NCBI RefSeq assembly: GCF_001592005.1
Contig: NZ_BCVZ01000012.1
Span: forward strand, 1 to 64,000
Length of the DNA stretch: 64,000 nt
Origin: Bacillus sonorensis NBRC 101234 = KCTC 13918
GTDB lineage: Bacteria > Bacillota > Bacilli > Bacillales > Bacillaceae
Reading direction: 5' to 3'
Below are positions 9,653 through 20,065 of this stretch, in pieces. Within the stretch, counting starts at the first letter, position 1; each line of letters begins with the position of its first letter. The notes beneath the pieces are model-generated. The model saw only the letters and a list, made by a program, of their open reading frames with translations, was not told where the DNA came from and searched no databases. The position numbers and the translations under genes are program-made.

Positions 9653-10725
9653 TTCGTGTTCTTGTCGTTGATGACTCTGCTTTTATGAGAAACATGATCA
9701 CCAAGTTTTTAACATCCAATCATCAGATTGCTGTAGCAGGAACGGCAAGAAATGGGGAGGAAGCGCTCCGAAAAATTGAGGAGCTCCGCCCGGATGTGGT
9801 CACATTGGATATCGAAATGCCTGTGATGGACGGAAAAGAAACATTGAAAAGAATCATGGCCAAAGAATCCCTTCCTGTCATCATGGTTTCCAGCCTGACC
9901 CAGCGGGGGGCTGAGATTACCATAGAGTGCCTGGAGATTGGAGCGATTGATTTTGTCGCAAAACCGTCAGGATCGATTTCGGTCGATTTGTACAAAGTGC
10001 GGGAAGAACTGATTGAAAAGGTGTTGACAGCCGGCCGGACGAAGCTGAAGGCCCGGCCTGCCCCGGCGCTAAAGCCAAAGCCTGAAGCCCATCAAGAGGT
10101 TGTCGCAGAAAGCGTGATCCGTCCCGCCCGTTCCGGAAGCGCCAAACAGCTTGTCTGCATCGGTACGTCAACGGGAGGGCCGAAAGCCCTCCAAAGAGTG
10201 CTGCCGAAGCTACCCAAGACATTGAAGGCGCCTGTTTTTGTTGTTCAGCATATGCCGGCGGGGTTTACGGCTTCCCTTGCAAACAGGCTGAACCACCTCT
10301 CAGAAGTAACCGTGAAGGAGGCTGAAAACGGCGAGAGAGCACAAGACGGCTGCGTCTATATTGCGCCGGGCGGAAAAAACATGGCAGTGCACCTTGAGCA
10401 GGGCGAGCTGGTGATTTCACTTGATGACCGTGATACAGTAAGCCGCCATAAACCATCTGTGGACTATCTGTTCAACTCGCTGGCGCCGCTAAAGAGTTTT
10501 GACAAAATCGCCGTGATCATGACGGGGATGGGAAGCGACGGAACCGAAGGCGTCAAAAGCCTCTTACAACATTCGGGCGGGACAGTGATTGCTGAATCCG
10601 CGGAATCCTGCGTCGTCTTTGGAATGCCCAAAGCCGTCATAAACAACGGACTGGCGAATGAAATCAAGCATGTTGATGAAATTGCTGCAGCTATTATGAC
10701 GTATATGAAGAAAGAGAGGGCGTGA
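9649..10725 (+). CDS. cheB: Chemotaxis methylesterase CheB
   Basis: Removes methyl groups from glutamates of chemoreceptors for adaptation; activated by CheA phosphorylation. The 358-residue protein has an N-terminal receiver (D8/D9 pocket, phospho-acceptor D54 in [11 protein letters not shown]), a linker rich in Ala, Lys and Pro (about 125-160), and a C-terminal esterase domain with the catalytic serine at S174 in GTSTGGP, the VVQHMPAGF histidine motif and MTGMGSDG. Translation is coupled to ylxH by ATGA overlap; the end abuts cheA. Confidence 0.98.
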   Translation: MIRVLVVDDSAFMRNMITKFLTSNHQIAVAGTARNGEEALRKIEELRPDVVTLDIEMPVMDGKETLKRIMAKESLPVIMVSSLTQRGAEITIECLEIGAIDFVAKPSGSISVDLYKVREELIEKVLTAGRTKLKARPAPALKPKPEAHQEVVAESVIRPARSGSAKQLVCIGTSTGGPKALQRVLPKLPKTLKAPVFVVQHMPAGFTASLANRLNHLSEVTVKEAENGERAQDGCVYIAPGGKNMAVHLEQGELVISLDDRDTVSRHKPSVDYLFNSLAPLKSFDKIAVIMTGMGSDGTEGVKSLLQHSGGTVIAESAESCVVFGMPKAVINNGLANEIKHVDEIAAAIMTYMKKERA

Positions 10726-10730
10726 CTCAT

Positions 10731-12776
10731 ATGGATATGAACCAATATTTAGACGTCTTTATTGAAGAAAGTAAAGAACATTTGCAAACCTGTAATGAAA
10801 AATTGCTCGAACTCGAAAAAAATCCATCAGATCTGCAGCTTGTCCACGATATCTTCAGAGCGGCCCACACGCTAAAAGGTATGAGCGCCACGATGGGCTT
10901 TGAAGATATGGCGCATTTGACGCACAGCCTTGAAAACGTGCTGGACGCCATCCGGAATGAGGAAATGACGATTACTTCGGAATGGATGGATGTCATGTTT
11001 GAAGCGCTTGACGATCTTGAAGCCATCGTCCTGTCGATCATTGAAGGAGGCGACGGAAAAAGGGATGTCTCTGAAGTCTGCGCCAAGCTCGACGTGACAG
11101 GGGCGAACAAAGAAACCGCGGCAGCAGCCGAAGCGCCTGAAGCAGCATCTTCCAAATCGAAATGGTCCTATGACGAATTTCAAAGAACGGTTATCGCAGA
11201 AGCGGAGGAGCAAGGCTTTAATTGCTACGAAATCTCGGTTTCTCTTAAAGATGACTGCTTGCTTAAAGGCGTCCGCGTCTACATGGTATTTGAACAGCTG
11301 AACGAAATCGGCGAGGTCGTCAAAACGATTCCGGAAACGGAAGTGCTTGAATCAGAAGACTTTGACTCCGAATTTGTCATTTGCTTTTTAAGCAAGCATG
11401 ATAAACAGGAAATTTTCAACAAAGTCAACGGTGTATCAGAAATTGAAAAAGTCGAAGTGACAGAGCTGAAAATCGACATTGCGCCATCTGAAAATGAAAA
11501 GCCTGCCGAAGAAAAAGAAGCCGCACCGAAAGAAACGGAGAAGAAACCGGAAAAACCGGAAAAACCGGCAAAACAACCGAAGCAGTCGAACGGCAAAAAA
11601 GAGCCGGCAAAACCGGCGGCGGGCGGAGGAACGAAAACGATCCGCGTCAACATCGACCGTCTCGATTCTTTGATGAACCTCTTTGAAGAGCTTGTCATCG
11701 ACAGAGGACGGCTTGAGCAGATTGCCAAAGAGCTTGACCACGGCGAGTTAACGGAAACCGTCGAACGAATGACGAGAATTTCCGGAGATCTGCAATCGAT
11801 TATCCTCAATATGAGAATGGTCCCTGTGGAGACTGTGTTCAACCGTTTCCCACGCATGGTCCGTCAGCTGACGAAGGAACTGAACAAAAAGATTGAGCTC
11901 ACCATTTTCGGGGCGGAAACAGAGCTTGACCGGACGGTGATTGATGAAATCGGCGATCCGCTCGTCCATCTGTTGAGAAACAGCCTTGACCACGGCATTG
12001 AAGCGCCTGAAGTCAGGGTCAAAAACGGAAAGCCTGAAACAGGGCAAGTCACACTGAAAGCTTACCACAGCGGAAACCATGTCTTTATCGAGGTTGAGGA
12101 TGACGGAGCGGGCATCAACCGCAAAAAAGTGCTCGAAAAAGCGCTCGAGCGGAACGTCATTACTGAACGCGATGCAGAGACGATTGAAGACCATGAAATC
12201 GATGCGCTGATTTTTGCGCCGGGATTCTCAACCGCGGATCAGATTTCGGACATTTCCGGACGCGGCGTCGGCCTGGATGTCGTCAAAAGCAAGCTTGAAT
12301 CATTGGGGGGATCTGTCAGCATTACCTCAACCGAAGGAAAGGGATCGCTTTTCTCAATCCAGCTTCCGCTGACGCTTTCGATCATCTCCGTGCTTCTTGT
12401 CAAGCTTGAAAAAGAAACGTTCGCGATCCCGATTTCTTCTATTATAGAAACGGCTGTCATTGATAAGAAAGACATTCTGTTCACGCATGACCGCGAAGTG
12501 ATTGATTTCAGGGGCCATATCGTACCGGTGGTTTACCTGAAAGAGCAGTTTAATGTTGAGGATTCGGCAGATGATCTTGACCAGCTCCACGCCATCGTCG
12601 TCAAAAAAGGAGACAAGCTGACTGCATTTGTCGTCGACTCTTTTATCGGGCAGCAGGAAGTCGTGTTAAAATCGCTCGGCGATTATTTAACAAACGTCTT
12701 TGCGATATCAGGAGCAACGATTTTAGGAGACGGACAAGTCGCATTGATCATCGATTGCAATGCCCTTATTAAATAG
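10731..12776 (+). CDS. cheA: Chemotaxis histidine kinase CheA
   Basis: Central kinase of chemotaxis, phosphorylating CheY and CheB in response to receptors. From ATG 10731 (681 aa; AGAGAGGG at normal distance) domains are: P1 with phospho-histidine H46 in FRAAHTLKG; P2 CheY/CheB-docking around 140-240; a linker rich in Lys, Pro and Glu (about 245-300, KPEKPEKPAKQPKQ); P3 dimerisation helix pair; P4 ATPase with the N box LLRNSLDHGIE, EVEDDGAGIN and GRGVGLDVV; and P5 CheW-like. The GTG at 10722 is in frame but lies against the ribosome site. All catalytic motifs are intact. Confidence 0.98.
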   Translation: MDMNQYLDVFIEESKEHLQTCNEKLLELEKNPSDLQLVHDIFRAAHTLKGMSATMGFEDMAHLTHSLENVLDAIRNEEMTITSEWMDVMFEALDDLEAIVLSIIEGGDGKRDVSEVCAKLDVTGANKETAAAAEAPEAASSKSKWSYDEFQRTVIAEAEEQGFNCYEISVSLKDDCLLKGVRVYMVFEQLNEIGEVVKTIPETEVLESEDFDSEFVICFLSKHDKQEIFNKVNGVSEIEKVEVTELKIDIAPSENEKPAEEKEAAPKETEKKPEKPEKPAKQPKQSNGKKEPAKPAAGGGTKTIRVNIDRLDSLMNLFEELVIDRGRLEQIAKELDHGELTETVERMTRISGDLQSIILNMRMVPVETVFNRFPRMVRQLTKELNKKIELTIFGAETELDRTVIDEIGDPLVHLLRNSLDHGIEAPEVRVKNGKPETGQVTLKAYHSGNHVFIEVEDDGAGINRKKVLEKALERNVITERDAETIEDHEIDALIFAPGFSTADQISDISGRGVGLDVVKSKLESLGGSVSITSTEGKGSLFSIQLPLTLSIISVLLVKLEKETFAIPISSIIETAVIDKKDILFTHDREVIDFRGHIVPVVYLKEQFNVEDSADDLDQLHAIVVKKGDKLTAFVVDSFIGQQEVVLKSLGDYLTNVFAISGATILGDGQVALIIDCNALIK

Positions 12777-12800
12777 ATAAGCGAAAGGAGAGCGATCCTC

Positions 12801-13277
12801 TTGACCACACAGACTACCACCGGTGAAAAAATGATTGTTTTCAAAGTGAATCATAAAGAATATGCCATATCTGTTTCAGAAGTCATGTCGATCGAAAAAT
12901 GGCAGCAGCCTACAAGGGTTCCCGGAGTCGAACCGTATATTTGCGGCGTGATTAATTTAAGAGGCGTTGTCACGCCTGTCATCGATTTAAGAAAACGGAT
13001 CGAAGCGCCCGGTGACGCGATCACTGACGAAACGAGAATCATCATCATTACCCATCAGGGCATTGAAGTCGGCTGGGTCGTAGATGAGGCAAACGACGTC
13101 ATCACGGTCGAAGAAAAGGAGATTGAATCAGCTCCTGAAACGGTTGGGAAAGACGGCAGACAATGGATAAAAGGGATTGTCAAACAAGGCAAAAGACTTC
13201 TCAACCTGATTGACTCTGAAGCCGTTTTAAACAGGAAGTCAAGCCTTGCTTCAGCTTCCGATAACGCTAAGAAATAA
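12801..13277 (+). CDS. cheW: Chemotaxis coupling protein CheW
   Basis: Adaptor that links chemoreceptors to CheA in the receptor array. It is a single CheW (SH3-like double barrel) domain of 158 residues; the signatures VPGVEPYICGVINLRG and VTPVIDLRKR are present, as is VGWVVDEANDVI. Starts with TTG 12801 behind AAAGGAGAG. It follows cheA by 24 bases. Bacillus also has CheV, a CheW-receiver fusion, elsewhere. Confidence 0.98.
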   Translation: MTTQTTTGEKMIVFKVNHKEYAISVSEVMSIEKWQQPTRVPGVEPYICGVINLRGVVTPVIDLRKRIEAPGDAITDETRIIIITHQGIEVGWVVDEANDVITVEEKEIESAPETVGKDGRQWIKGIVKQGKRLLNLIDSEAVLNRKSSLASASDNAKK

Positions 13278-13287
13278 GGAGCCTGTG

Positions 13288-13917
13288 ATGGACATTTTTA
13301 ACGGAATTAAAGAAGAGCATCTTGATATTTTACGGGAAGTCGGAAATATTGGAGCGGGCCATTCGGCATCTGCTTTGGCACATTTATTGAACAGGAAAAT
13401 CGAGATGGAAGTGCCGTTTGTCAAGCTGCTGTCGTTCGATGAACTGGTGAATTTCTTCGGCGGCGCAGACCTTCCCGTCGCCAGCATCTTTTTGCGGATG
13501 GAGGGGGATTTCCCGGGCTCCATGTTCGTTATTATGCCTTTTTCGGAGGCGGAACAATTGATCAGGGAGCTTGTCGGCGATCCGGAATTCGACATTGACT
13601 GCATGACTCCTGATGATATAGGAGCCTCCGCCCTTCATGAACTGGGCAATATTATGGCGGGGTCATATTTGACGGCTCTCGCCGATTTGACAAACCGGCA
13701 AATGTATCCGAGCGTTCCCGAGCTTACGCTGGATATGTTCGGAGCCGTCATCAGCGAAGGGCTGATCGAGCTCAGCCAGGTCGGAGATCAGGTGATTGTC
13801 ATTGACAACTCTATTTTTGATGAAGAGAACAATCGGAAGGTAAAAGCGCATTTATTCCTTTTACCTGACTATGATTCGTTTGAAAAGCTCTTCCATTCAT
13901 TGGGTGCCGCGCTATGA
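13288..13917 (+). CDS. cheC: CheY-P phosphatase CheC
   Basis: CheC dephosphorylates CheY-P weakly and is strongly stimulated by CheD, forming a feedback loop in adaptation. The 209-residue protein has two CheC active-site repeats, DILREVGNIGAGHSASAL near residue 10 and ALHELGNIMAGSYLTAL near 115, each supplying the Glu/Asn pair. ATG 13288 follows TAAGGAG; the ORF is open back to 13246 but that would overlap cheW and add non-conserved residues. Overlaps cheD by four bases, in keeping with the CheC-CheD complex. Confidence 0.98.
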   Translation: MDIFNGIKEEHLDILREVGNIGAGHSASALAHLLNRKIEMEVPFVKLLSFDELVNFFGGADLPVASIFLRMEGDFPGSMFVIMPFSEAEQLIRELVGDPEFDIDCMTPDDIGASALHELGNIMAGSYLTALADLTNRQMYPSVPELTLDMFGAVISEGLIELSQVGDQVIVIDNSIFDEENNRKVKAHLFLLPDYDSFEKLFHSLGAAL

Positions 13918-14420
13918 AAATGATAGAAAAAGAGACTTCCATTATCAGAGTGGGCATTGCCGATGTAAAGATCGTCCGCACTCCAGACCGCATCAGGACG
14001 TCGGGCCTCGGGTCATGCGTCGGACTCGTGCTTTATGATTTGGAAGCAAAAACGGCCGGACTCGTCCATGTCATGCTTCCCGATTCTTCCCTTTCCAAGA
14101 CGAAGGATATCAATCTGGCGAAATATGCCGACACGGCCGTTGCGGCAACGGTTGATATGCTGCTTGAAGCCGGCTGCCGGAAATTCGCCTTGAAAGCAAA
14201 AATGGCCGGAGGAGCCGAGATGTTTAAATTTAAGATGACAAATGATTTGATGAAAGTCGGGCCAAGAAATGTGTTGGCGATAAAAAAACATCTATCTCTC
14301 TTGAATATTCCGATTGTAAGCGAGGATACAGGCGGAAACAGCGGAAGGACCATCGAGTTTGATCCGCAGACCGCGGAGCTTGTCATCCGCACTGTTAAAC
14401 AAGGTATAACGACGATTTAA
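13914..14420 (+). CDS. cheD: Chemoreceptor glutamine deamidase CheD
   Basis: Deamidates specific glutamines of chemoreceptors and binds CheC. The 168-residue protein shows the CheD catalytic set: cysteine in TSGLGSCVGLVLYD (near residue 33), histidine in GLVHVMLPDS, and the threonine region DTAVAATVDML. The KMAGGAEMF motif is also typical. ATG 13914 overlaps the cheC stop, so the two partners are probably made in a coupled way. Followed 22 bases later by sigD. Confidence 0.98.
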   Translation: MKMIEKETSIIRVGIADVKIVRTPDRIRTSGLGSCVGLVLYDLEAKTAGLVHVMLPDSSLSKTKDINLAKYADTAVAATVDMLLEAGCRKFALKAKMAGGAEMFKFKMTNDLMKVGPRNVLAIKKHLSLLNIPIVSEDTGGNSGRTIEFDPQTAELVIRTVKQGITTI

Positions 14421-14442
14421 AAAGCAATTTAGGGGGATAAAG

Positions 14443-15207
14443 ATGCAATCCTTGAACTACGAAGATCAGATGCTTTGGTCGCGGTGGAAAGAATGGAAAG
14501 ACCCTCAGGCCGGCGATGATTTAATCCGCCGCTATATGCCGCTTGTCACATACCACGTCGGCCGGATCGCCGTCGGCTTGCCGAAGTCTGTGCATAAAGA
14601 TGATCTGGTGAGCCTCGGCATGCTGGGTTTGTATGACGCCCTTGAAAAATTCGATCCGGGGAGAGATTTGAAATTCGATACATACGCTTCTTTCAGAATC
14701 AGAGGCGCTATTATCGACGGCCTTCGAAAAGAAGATTGGCTTCCGCGGACATCCCGGGAAAAAACAAAAAAAGTCGAGGCTGCGATTGAAAAACTTGAAC
14801 AGCGCTATTTAAGAAACGTATCACCGAGCGAAATCGCGGCTGAATTGGGAATGACGGAACAGGATGTCGTAACGACGATCAATGAGGGTTTTTTTGCAAA
14901 TCTCCTTTCAATAGATGAAAAGCTTCACGACAATGAAGACGGTGAGAATGTCCAGGTCATGATACGGGATGACAAAACGAGCACCCCTGAAGAAAAAATG
15001 ATCAAAGACGAACTGATATCCCAGCTGTCAGAAAAAATAAACGAGCTTTCCGAAAAGGAACAGCTTGTCATCAGCTTATTCTACAAGGAAGAGCTGACGC
15101 TGACGGAAATCGGACAGGTGCTGAATTTATCGACCTCCCGCATTTCGCAGATTCACTCCAAGGCGCTTTTTAAATTGAAGCATCTGCTGGATAAAGTGGT
15201 ACAATAA
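14443..15207 (+). CDS. sigD: Motility sigma factor SigD (sigma-28 / FliA family)
   Basis: Directs RNA polymerase to late flagellar, chemotaxis and autolysin promoters; held by FlgM until hook completion. The 254-residue protein has region 2 (DLVSLGMLGLYDALEKFDPGR, then FDTYASFRIRGAIIDGLR), region 3, and a region 4 helix-turn-helix (ELTLTEIGQVLNLSTSRISQ). ATG 14443 follows AGGGGGAT. Being near the 3' end of the very long fla/che transcript is known to affect SigD level and motile/sessile switching in B. subtilis. A terminator hairpin follows directly. Confidence 0.98.
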   Translation: MQSLNYEDQMLWSRWKEWKDPQAGDDLIRRYMPLVTYHVGRIAVGLPKSVHKDDLVSLGMLGLYDALEKFDPGRDLKFDTYASFRIRGAIIDGLRKEDWLPRTSREKTKKVEAAIEKLEQRYLRNVSPSEIAAELGMTEQDVVTTINEGFFANLLSIDEKLHDNEDGENVQVMIRDDKTSTPEEKMIKDELISQLSEKINELSEKEQLVISLFYKEELTLTEIGQVLNLSTSRISQIHSKALFKLKHLLDKVVQ

Positions 15208-15214
15208 TTCATGG

Positions 15215-15242
15215 GCTGCTGGCATTGCCGGCAGCATTTTTT
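15215..15242 (+). terminator. Intrinsic terminator between sigD and swrB
   Basis: An 8-bp GC-rich stem (GCTGCTGG with CCGGCAGC, one G-U pair, loop CATTG) is followed directly by A and six T. It lies seven bases after the sigD stop, so the fla/che transcript may largely end here, before swrB. Confidence 0.75.
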
Positions 15243-15313
15243 AGGCTGGGCCTCCGGGTTAAAGCCGCGGGGAGAACTTCTTTACAAGACTTTTTAAAAT
15301 CCATGGTTAGCGA

Positions 15314-15841
15314 GTGAAAAAAATGTCAACAATATTATGGCTTGCGAGCTTTATGCTCCACGGTATACTGATCTATTTTGTCATCATTCTCTACATGAGG
15401 CTCGGCGCTTTTAAGGACGCTGAAAAAAAGCAGAAACAGCTTTTGGAAGAAACGGAGAATACGCTGACCGCGTTTCTGATCGAGCTGAAAGACGAAAATG
15501 AAAAGCTTGTCAGGGACCTTCAGCAAGCGGAAAAACGCGGGCCGCAGCAAGCGGACAAACACCAGCCGGATGCCCCGGACGAATCGGATGCCGAGCGCGC
15601 GGAAGCAAAAGAAACAGACGATCTGCCGCTTCACATTGAATCTATGATTGATGAAGTGGAAAGGGCGGAGGATGAGCTGAATCAGGAAGAGCGCGGCGAC
15701 TCGGACTCTTTAGAAGAAAAAGCCGCAGCCTTGCATGAGCAGGGCTTTTCACCCGAAGAAATCGCAAGGCGGCTAAAAAGCGGAAAAACGGAAATCGAGC
15801 TATTGTTAAAATTTCGCGGAAAGCTGAAAAACGATTCTTGA
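15314..15841 (+). CDS. swrB: Swarming motility protein SwrB
   Basis: SwrB is needed in B. subtilis for swarming and promotes assembly of the flagellar export apparatus/basal body. The 175-residue protein starts at GTG 15314, has one N-terminal membrane anchor (residues 4-27, ILWLASFMLHGILIYFVIIL), a highly charged Glu/Lys/Asp-rich coiled-coil-like middle, and a C-terminal helix-turn-helix-like segment (EQGFSPEEIARRLKSGKTEI). The middle is poorly conserved between species; identity rests on position after sigD, size, topology and the C-terminal motif. It is separated from sigD by about 106 bases that include a terminator. Confidence 0.9.
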   Translation: MKKMSTILWLASFMLHGILIYFVIILYMRLGAFKDAEKKQKQLLEETENTLTAFLIELKDENEKLVRDLQQAEKRGPQQADKHQPDAPDESDAERAEAKETDDLPLHIESMIDEVERAEDELNQEERGDSDSLEEKAAALHEQGFSPEEIARRLKSGKTEIELLLKFRGKLKNDS

Positions 15842-15866
15842 TTGTCCGGGAAGCTTATGATATATT
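15838..15866 (+). promoter_or_regulatory. Promoter of rpsB
   Basis: TTGATT (15838-15843) and TATATT (15861-15866) are separated by 17 bp, with an extended -10 TG at 15858-15859. It overlaps the end of swrB and would start transcription near 15873. Confidence 0.7.
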
Positions 15867-15872
15867 AATCCA

Positions 15873-16730
<858 letters not shown>

Positions 16731-16737
16731 CCTGATC

Positions 16738-16780
16738 AAAAGGTGATAAGGGGGAACTGCCTTTTATCACCTTTTTTTTC
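16738..16780 (+). terminator. Terminator/attenuator between rpsB and tsf
   Basis: AAAGGTGATAA pairs with TTATCACCTTT around a G/C-containing loop, then eight T. Because tsf follows with no obvious promoter, this probably lets partial read-through set the S2 to EF-Ts ratio. Confidence 0.8.
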
Positions 16781-16830
16781 ACCAGATAAAAATTTACATA
16801 TTTTGTTGGATTATAAGGAGGAAAATCAAA

Positions 16831-17712
16831 ATGGCAATTAGTGCACAAATGGTAAAAGAACTTCGCCAAAAAACGGGTGCAGGCATGATGGACTGCAAGA
16901 AAGCGTTAACTGAAACTGACGGCGACATGGAAAAAGCAATCGACCTTCTCAGAGAAAAAGGAATCGCGAAAGCTGCGAAAAAAGCGGACCGGATCGCCGC
17001 TGAAGGTCTGACTCTTGTAAAAACAAACGGCAACACAGGCGTGATTTTAGAAGTGAACTCTGAAACTGACTTCGTTGCGAAAAACGAAGGCTTCAAAACA
17101 CTTTTAGATGAACTGGCCGATCACATTCTTGCCGAAAAGCCGGAAAACCTTGAAACCGCTATGGCTCAAAAAATGGCCAACGGTTCAACTGTTGAAGAAC
17201 ACATCACAAGCGCTGTTGCAAAAATCGGTGAAAAAATCACGCTTCGCCGCTTCGCTGTTCTGACAAAAGGCGATGACGCAACATTCGGTGCTTACCTTCA
17301 CATGGGCGGAAAAATCGGCGTCTTAACCGTTCTAAACGGAACAACTGACGAAGAAACAGCGAAAGACATCGCGATGCACGTTGCGGCTGTAAACCCTCGC
17401 TACATTTCCCGCGACCAAGTGTCTGAAGAAGAAACAAACCACGAGCGCGAAATCCTGACTCAGCAAGCTCTTCAGGAAGGCAAGCCTGAAAACATCGTGG
17501 CTAAAATGGTTGAAGGCCGTCTGAACAAATTCTTTGAAGAAATCTGCCTCCTTGATCAGGCATTCGTTAAAAATCCGGATGAAAAAGTGAAGCAGGTCGT
17601 TGCTGCGAAAAACGCAACAGTTGAAACGTTCGTCCGCTACGAAGTCGGTGAAGGAATCGAAAAACGCCAAGAAAACTTTGCTGAAGAAGTTATGAACCAA
17701 GTGAAAAAATAA
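16831..17712 (+). CDS. tsf: Translation elongation factor Ts
   Basis: Guanine nucleotide exchange factor for EF-Tu. The 293-residue protein has the N-terminal UBA-like domain with the first EF-Ts signature ([16 protein letters not shown]), followed by [16 protein letters not shown] (the core that inserts next to the EF-Tu nucleotide site) and the C-terminal module. ATG 16831 follows AAGGAGGAAA. Normal partner of rpsB in bacteria. Terminated by a hairpin at 17761. Confidence 0.99.
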   Translation: MAISAQMVKELRQKTGAGMMDCKKALTETDGDMEKAIDLLREKGIAKAAKKADRIAAEGLTLVKTNGNTGVILEVNSETDFVAKNEGFKTLLDELADHILAEKPENLETAMAQKMANGSTVEEHITSAVAKIGEKITLRRFAVLTKGDDATFGAYLHMGGKIGVLTVLNGTTDEETAKDIAMHVAAVNPRYISRDQVSEEETNHEREILTQQALQEGKPENIVAKMVEGRLNKFFEEICLLDQAFVKNPDEKVKQVVAAKNATVETFVRYEVGEGIEKRQENFAEEVMNQVKK

Positions 17713-17760
17713 GATTGAAAAGCGCTTGCCAAAGCAGTGCGGCACGATCTTTTCAAGGAA

Positions 17761-17792
17761 AATAGGGGACACAATTTGTGTCCCTATTTTTA
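17761..17792 (+). terminator. Intrinsic terminator after tsf
   Basis: AATAGGG pairs with CCCTATT and ACACAA with TTGTGT, with one bulged G, followed by five T. It closes the rpsB-tsf unit. Confidence 0.9.
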
Positions 17793-17798
17793 AAACAG

Positions 17799-17827
17799 TT
17801 TACAAACCTTTTTTTCTCTTGCATAAT
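17799..17827 (+). promoter_or_regulatory. Promoter of pyrH-frr
   Basis: TTTACA (17799-17804) and CATAAT (17822-17827) at 17-bp spacing, just past the tsf terminator and 33 bases before pyrH. Confidence 0.55.
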
Positions 17828-17859
17828 AAATAACGGCAAGCATGCACTTGGAGGTTATT

Positions 17860-18582
17860 ATGGAAAAACCAAAGTATAATCGTATCGTATTAAAGCTTAG
17901 CGGAGAAGCGCTTGCGGGTGAGCAGGGAAGCGGCATCAACCCGACTGTGATCCAGTCCATCGCCAAGCAGGTGAAAGAAATCGCAGAGCTTGACGTTGAA
18001 GTGGCAGTCGTTGTCGGAGGCGGCAACCTGTGGCGCGGAAAAACCGGAAGTGATCTGGGAATGGACCGCGCAACGGCGGATTACATGGGAATGCTTGCAA
18101 CCGTCATGAATTCCCTCGCCCTTCAAGACAGCCTTGAAACACTCGGCGTTCAGTCAAGGGTGCAGACATCGATAGAAATGCGGCAGGTCGCTGAGCCATA
18201 CATAAGAAGAAAAGCGATTCGCCATCTTGAAAAGAAGCGTGTCGTGATTTTCGCCGCCGGGACAGGCAATCCATATTTCTCAACGGATACGACAGCAGCG
18301 CTGAGGGCGGCTGAAATCGAGGCCGATGTCATTTTGATGGCCAAAAATAATGTTGACGGCGTCTACAATGCGGATCCAAGAACGGATGAAACGGCCGTAA
18401 AATATGAAAAATTGTCTTATCTCGACGTGTTGAAAGAAGGTTTGGCCGTCATGGACTCGACCGCTTCTTCACTCTGTATGGACAACGACATCCCGCTGAT
18501 CGTCTTTTCCATTATGGAAGAAGGAAATATCAAAAAAGCCGTATTCGGCGAACCAATCGGAACAATCGTAAGGGGGAAATAA
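17860..18582 (+). CDS. pyrH: UMP kinase
   Basis: Phosphorylates UMP to UDP with ATP in pyrimidine synthesis; bacterial type of the amino-acid-kinase fold, unrelated to eukaryotic UMP/CMP kinase. From ATG 17860 (240 aa, the usual Bacillus length) the motifs [19 protein letters not shown] and [19 protein letters not shown] are intact. The in-frame ATG at 17842 lies upstream of the TTGGAGG ribosome site and is rejected. Enzymes of this type are activated by GTP and inhibited by UTP. Two bases separate it from frr. Confidence 0.99.
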   Translation: MEKPKYNRIVLKLSGEALAGEQGSGINPTVIQSIAKQVKEIAELDVEVAVVVGGGNLWRGKTGSDLGMDRATADYMGMLATVMNSLALQDSLETLGVQSRVQTSIEMRQVAEPYIRRKAIRHLEKKRVVIFAAGTGNPYFSTDTTAALRAAEIEADVILMAKNNVDGVYNADPRTDETAVKYEKLSYLDVLKEGLAVMDSTASSLCMDNDIPLIVFSIMEEGNIKKAVFGEPIGTIVRGK

Positions 18583-18583
18583 C

Positions 18584-19141
18584 GTGTCAAATCAAGTGAT
18601 GAATCAAACAAAAGAACGGATGGAAAAAGCTGTAGCGGCATACCAGCGTGAATTGGCCACTGTCCGTGCCGGACGTGCGAATCCGTCGCTGCTCGACAAA
18701 GTAACAGTCGAATATTACGGAGCTCAAACGCCTTTAAACCAGCTTGCTTCCATTACCGTACCGGAAGCGCGTATGCTCGTCATCACACCGTATGACAAAA
18801 CAGCTCTCGGAGACATCGAAAAAGCGGTTCAAAAAGCCGATTTGGGCGTCACACCGACAAACGACGGCAGCATTATCCGCATCACCATTCCGCCTTTAAC
18901 AGAGGAGCGGAGAAAAGAGCTTGCCAAGCTTGTCAAAAAATACTCTGAAGACGCCAAAGTAGCCGTCCGCAACATCCGCCGCGATGCGAACGACGATCTG
19001 AAAAAATTAGAGAAAAATGGTGAAATGACTGAGGATGAATTGCGCTCTTCAACAGAAGACGTGCAAAAGCTGACAGATGAATATGTGTCAAAAATTGATG
19101 AGATCACAAAAGATAAAGAGAAAGAAATCATGGAAGTTTAA
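18584..19141 (+). CDS. frr: Ribosome recycling factor
   Basis: With EF-G splits the post-termination ribosome. The 185-residue protein begins at GTG 18584 behind AAGGGGGA. Typical features are [19 protein letters not shown] near the N-terminus, the [12 protein letters not shown] domain II strand, and the long helical bundle ending [21 protein letters not shown]. Always downstream of pyrH in Firmicutes. Confidence 0.99.
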   Translation: MSNQVMNQTKERMEKAVAAYQRELATVRAGRANPSLLDKVTVEYYGAQTPLNQLASITVPEARMLVITPYDKTALGDIEKAVQKADLGVTPTNDGSIIRITIPPLTEERRKELAKLVKKYSEDAKVAVRNIRRDANDDLKKLEKNGEMTEDELRSSTEDVQKLTDEYVSKIDEITKDKEKEIMEV

Positions 19142-19175
19142 TGAAAAACTCTGTACAATAGATAATAGTGAAAAG

Positions 19176-19204
19176 ACCCTCTCATGTTTACAGGGGGTTT
19201 TTTT
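19176..19204 (+). terminator. Intrinsic terminator after frr
   Basis: A 7-bp stem (ACCCTCT with AGGGGGT) and a nine-base loop, followed by seven T, close the pyrH-frr unit. Confidence 0.8.
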
Positions 19205-19270
19205 GTTAATACTGTTGTTATCAAGCAGGATATAACAGGAAAGCAACCTTTTGGGTGATGGAGGAATCTC

Positions 19271-20053
19271 ATGCTCAATATACTCAAAAATTGGAAGAAT
19301 CAGCATTCAGCGGCTTCCAACATGGAATGTTACACAAAAGAAAATATTTTAAAGGGAGAAATTCCTGAACATATCGCCATTATTATGGACGGGAACGGCC
19401 GTTGGGCAAAAAAACGTGCCATGCCCCGCATAGCGGGTCATCATGAAGGCATGAAGGTGGTCAGGGAGACAACAAAGCTCGCGAACGAACTGGGTGTCAA
19501 AGCATTGACTTTATATGCTTTTTCCACGGAAAACTGGAAACGTCCAAAGCTTGAGGTTGATTTTCTGATGAAGCTGCCTGAAGAATTTCTCAACACGTAT
19601 CTTCCTGAATTGATCGATGAGAATGTCCAGGTGCGCATTACCGGTGATAAAAACGGTCTGCCTCCCCATACGATCCGTGCGGTTGAAAAAGCCATCAGCG
19701 ACACGGAAAACAACGACGGCCTTATTCTTAATTTTGCATTGAACTATGGGGGGCGCGCGGAAATCGCCAACGCTGCAAAACGAATCGCCGAAGAGGCGAA
19801 AAAAGGAAACGTAAATATTGAAGAAATCGATGAAAAGCTGTTTTCTGATTATCTCATGACAGAAACGTTGCAAGATCCCGATCTGCTGATTCGAACAAGC
19901 GGTGAGATCAGACTGAGCAATTTTATGCTTTGGCAGCTCGCGTACAGTGAGTTTTTATTTACCGATGTGCTGTGGCCTGATTTTAAAGAGGTTCATTTCC
20001 TTCAGGCCATCGGCGAATATCAGCGTCGCGGGAGAAGGTTTGGCGGAATTTAG
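19271..20053 (+). CDS. uppS: Undecaprenyl pyrophosphate synthase (cis-prenyltransferase)
   Basis: Extends farnesyl diphosphate with eight isoprene units to C55-PP, the lipid carrier for peptidoglycan and teichoic acids. The 260-residue protein has the cis-prenyltransferase signature IAIIMDGNGRWAKKR with the catalytic aspartate at D40, the ALTLYAFSTENWKRP stretch and the C-terminal DLLIRTSGEIRLSNF and WPDF motifs. ATG 19271 follows GATGGAGGA. It starts an envelope-lipid cluster with cdsA and dxr. No good sigma-A promoter was seen between the frr terminator and this start. Confidence 0.98.
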   Translation: MLNILKNWKNQHSAASNMECYTKENILKGEIPEHIAIIMDGNGRWAKKRAMPRIAGHHEGMKVVRETTKLANELGVKALTLYAFSTENWKRPKLEVDFLMKLPEEFLNTYLPELIDENVQVRITGDKNGLPPHTIRAVEKAISDTENNDGLILNFALNYGGRAEIANAAKRIAEEAKKGNVNIEEIDEKLFSDYLMTETLQDPDLLIRTSGEIRLSNFMLWQLAYSEFLFTDVLWPDFKEVHFLQAIGEYQRRGRRFGGI

Positions 20054-20065
20054 AGGATGGTGCAG

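Noticed and set aside
11479-11673. Lys/Arg-rich 64-codon ORF inside cheA
   Set aside because: It is an out-of-frame reading of the low-complexity cheA linker; cheA itself is intact and conserved.
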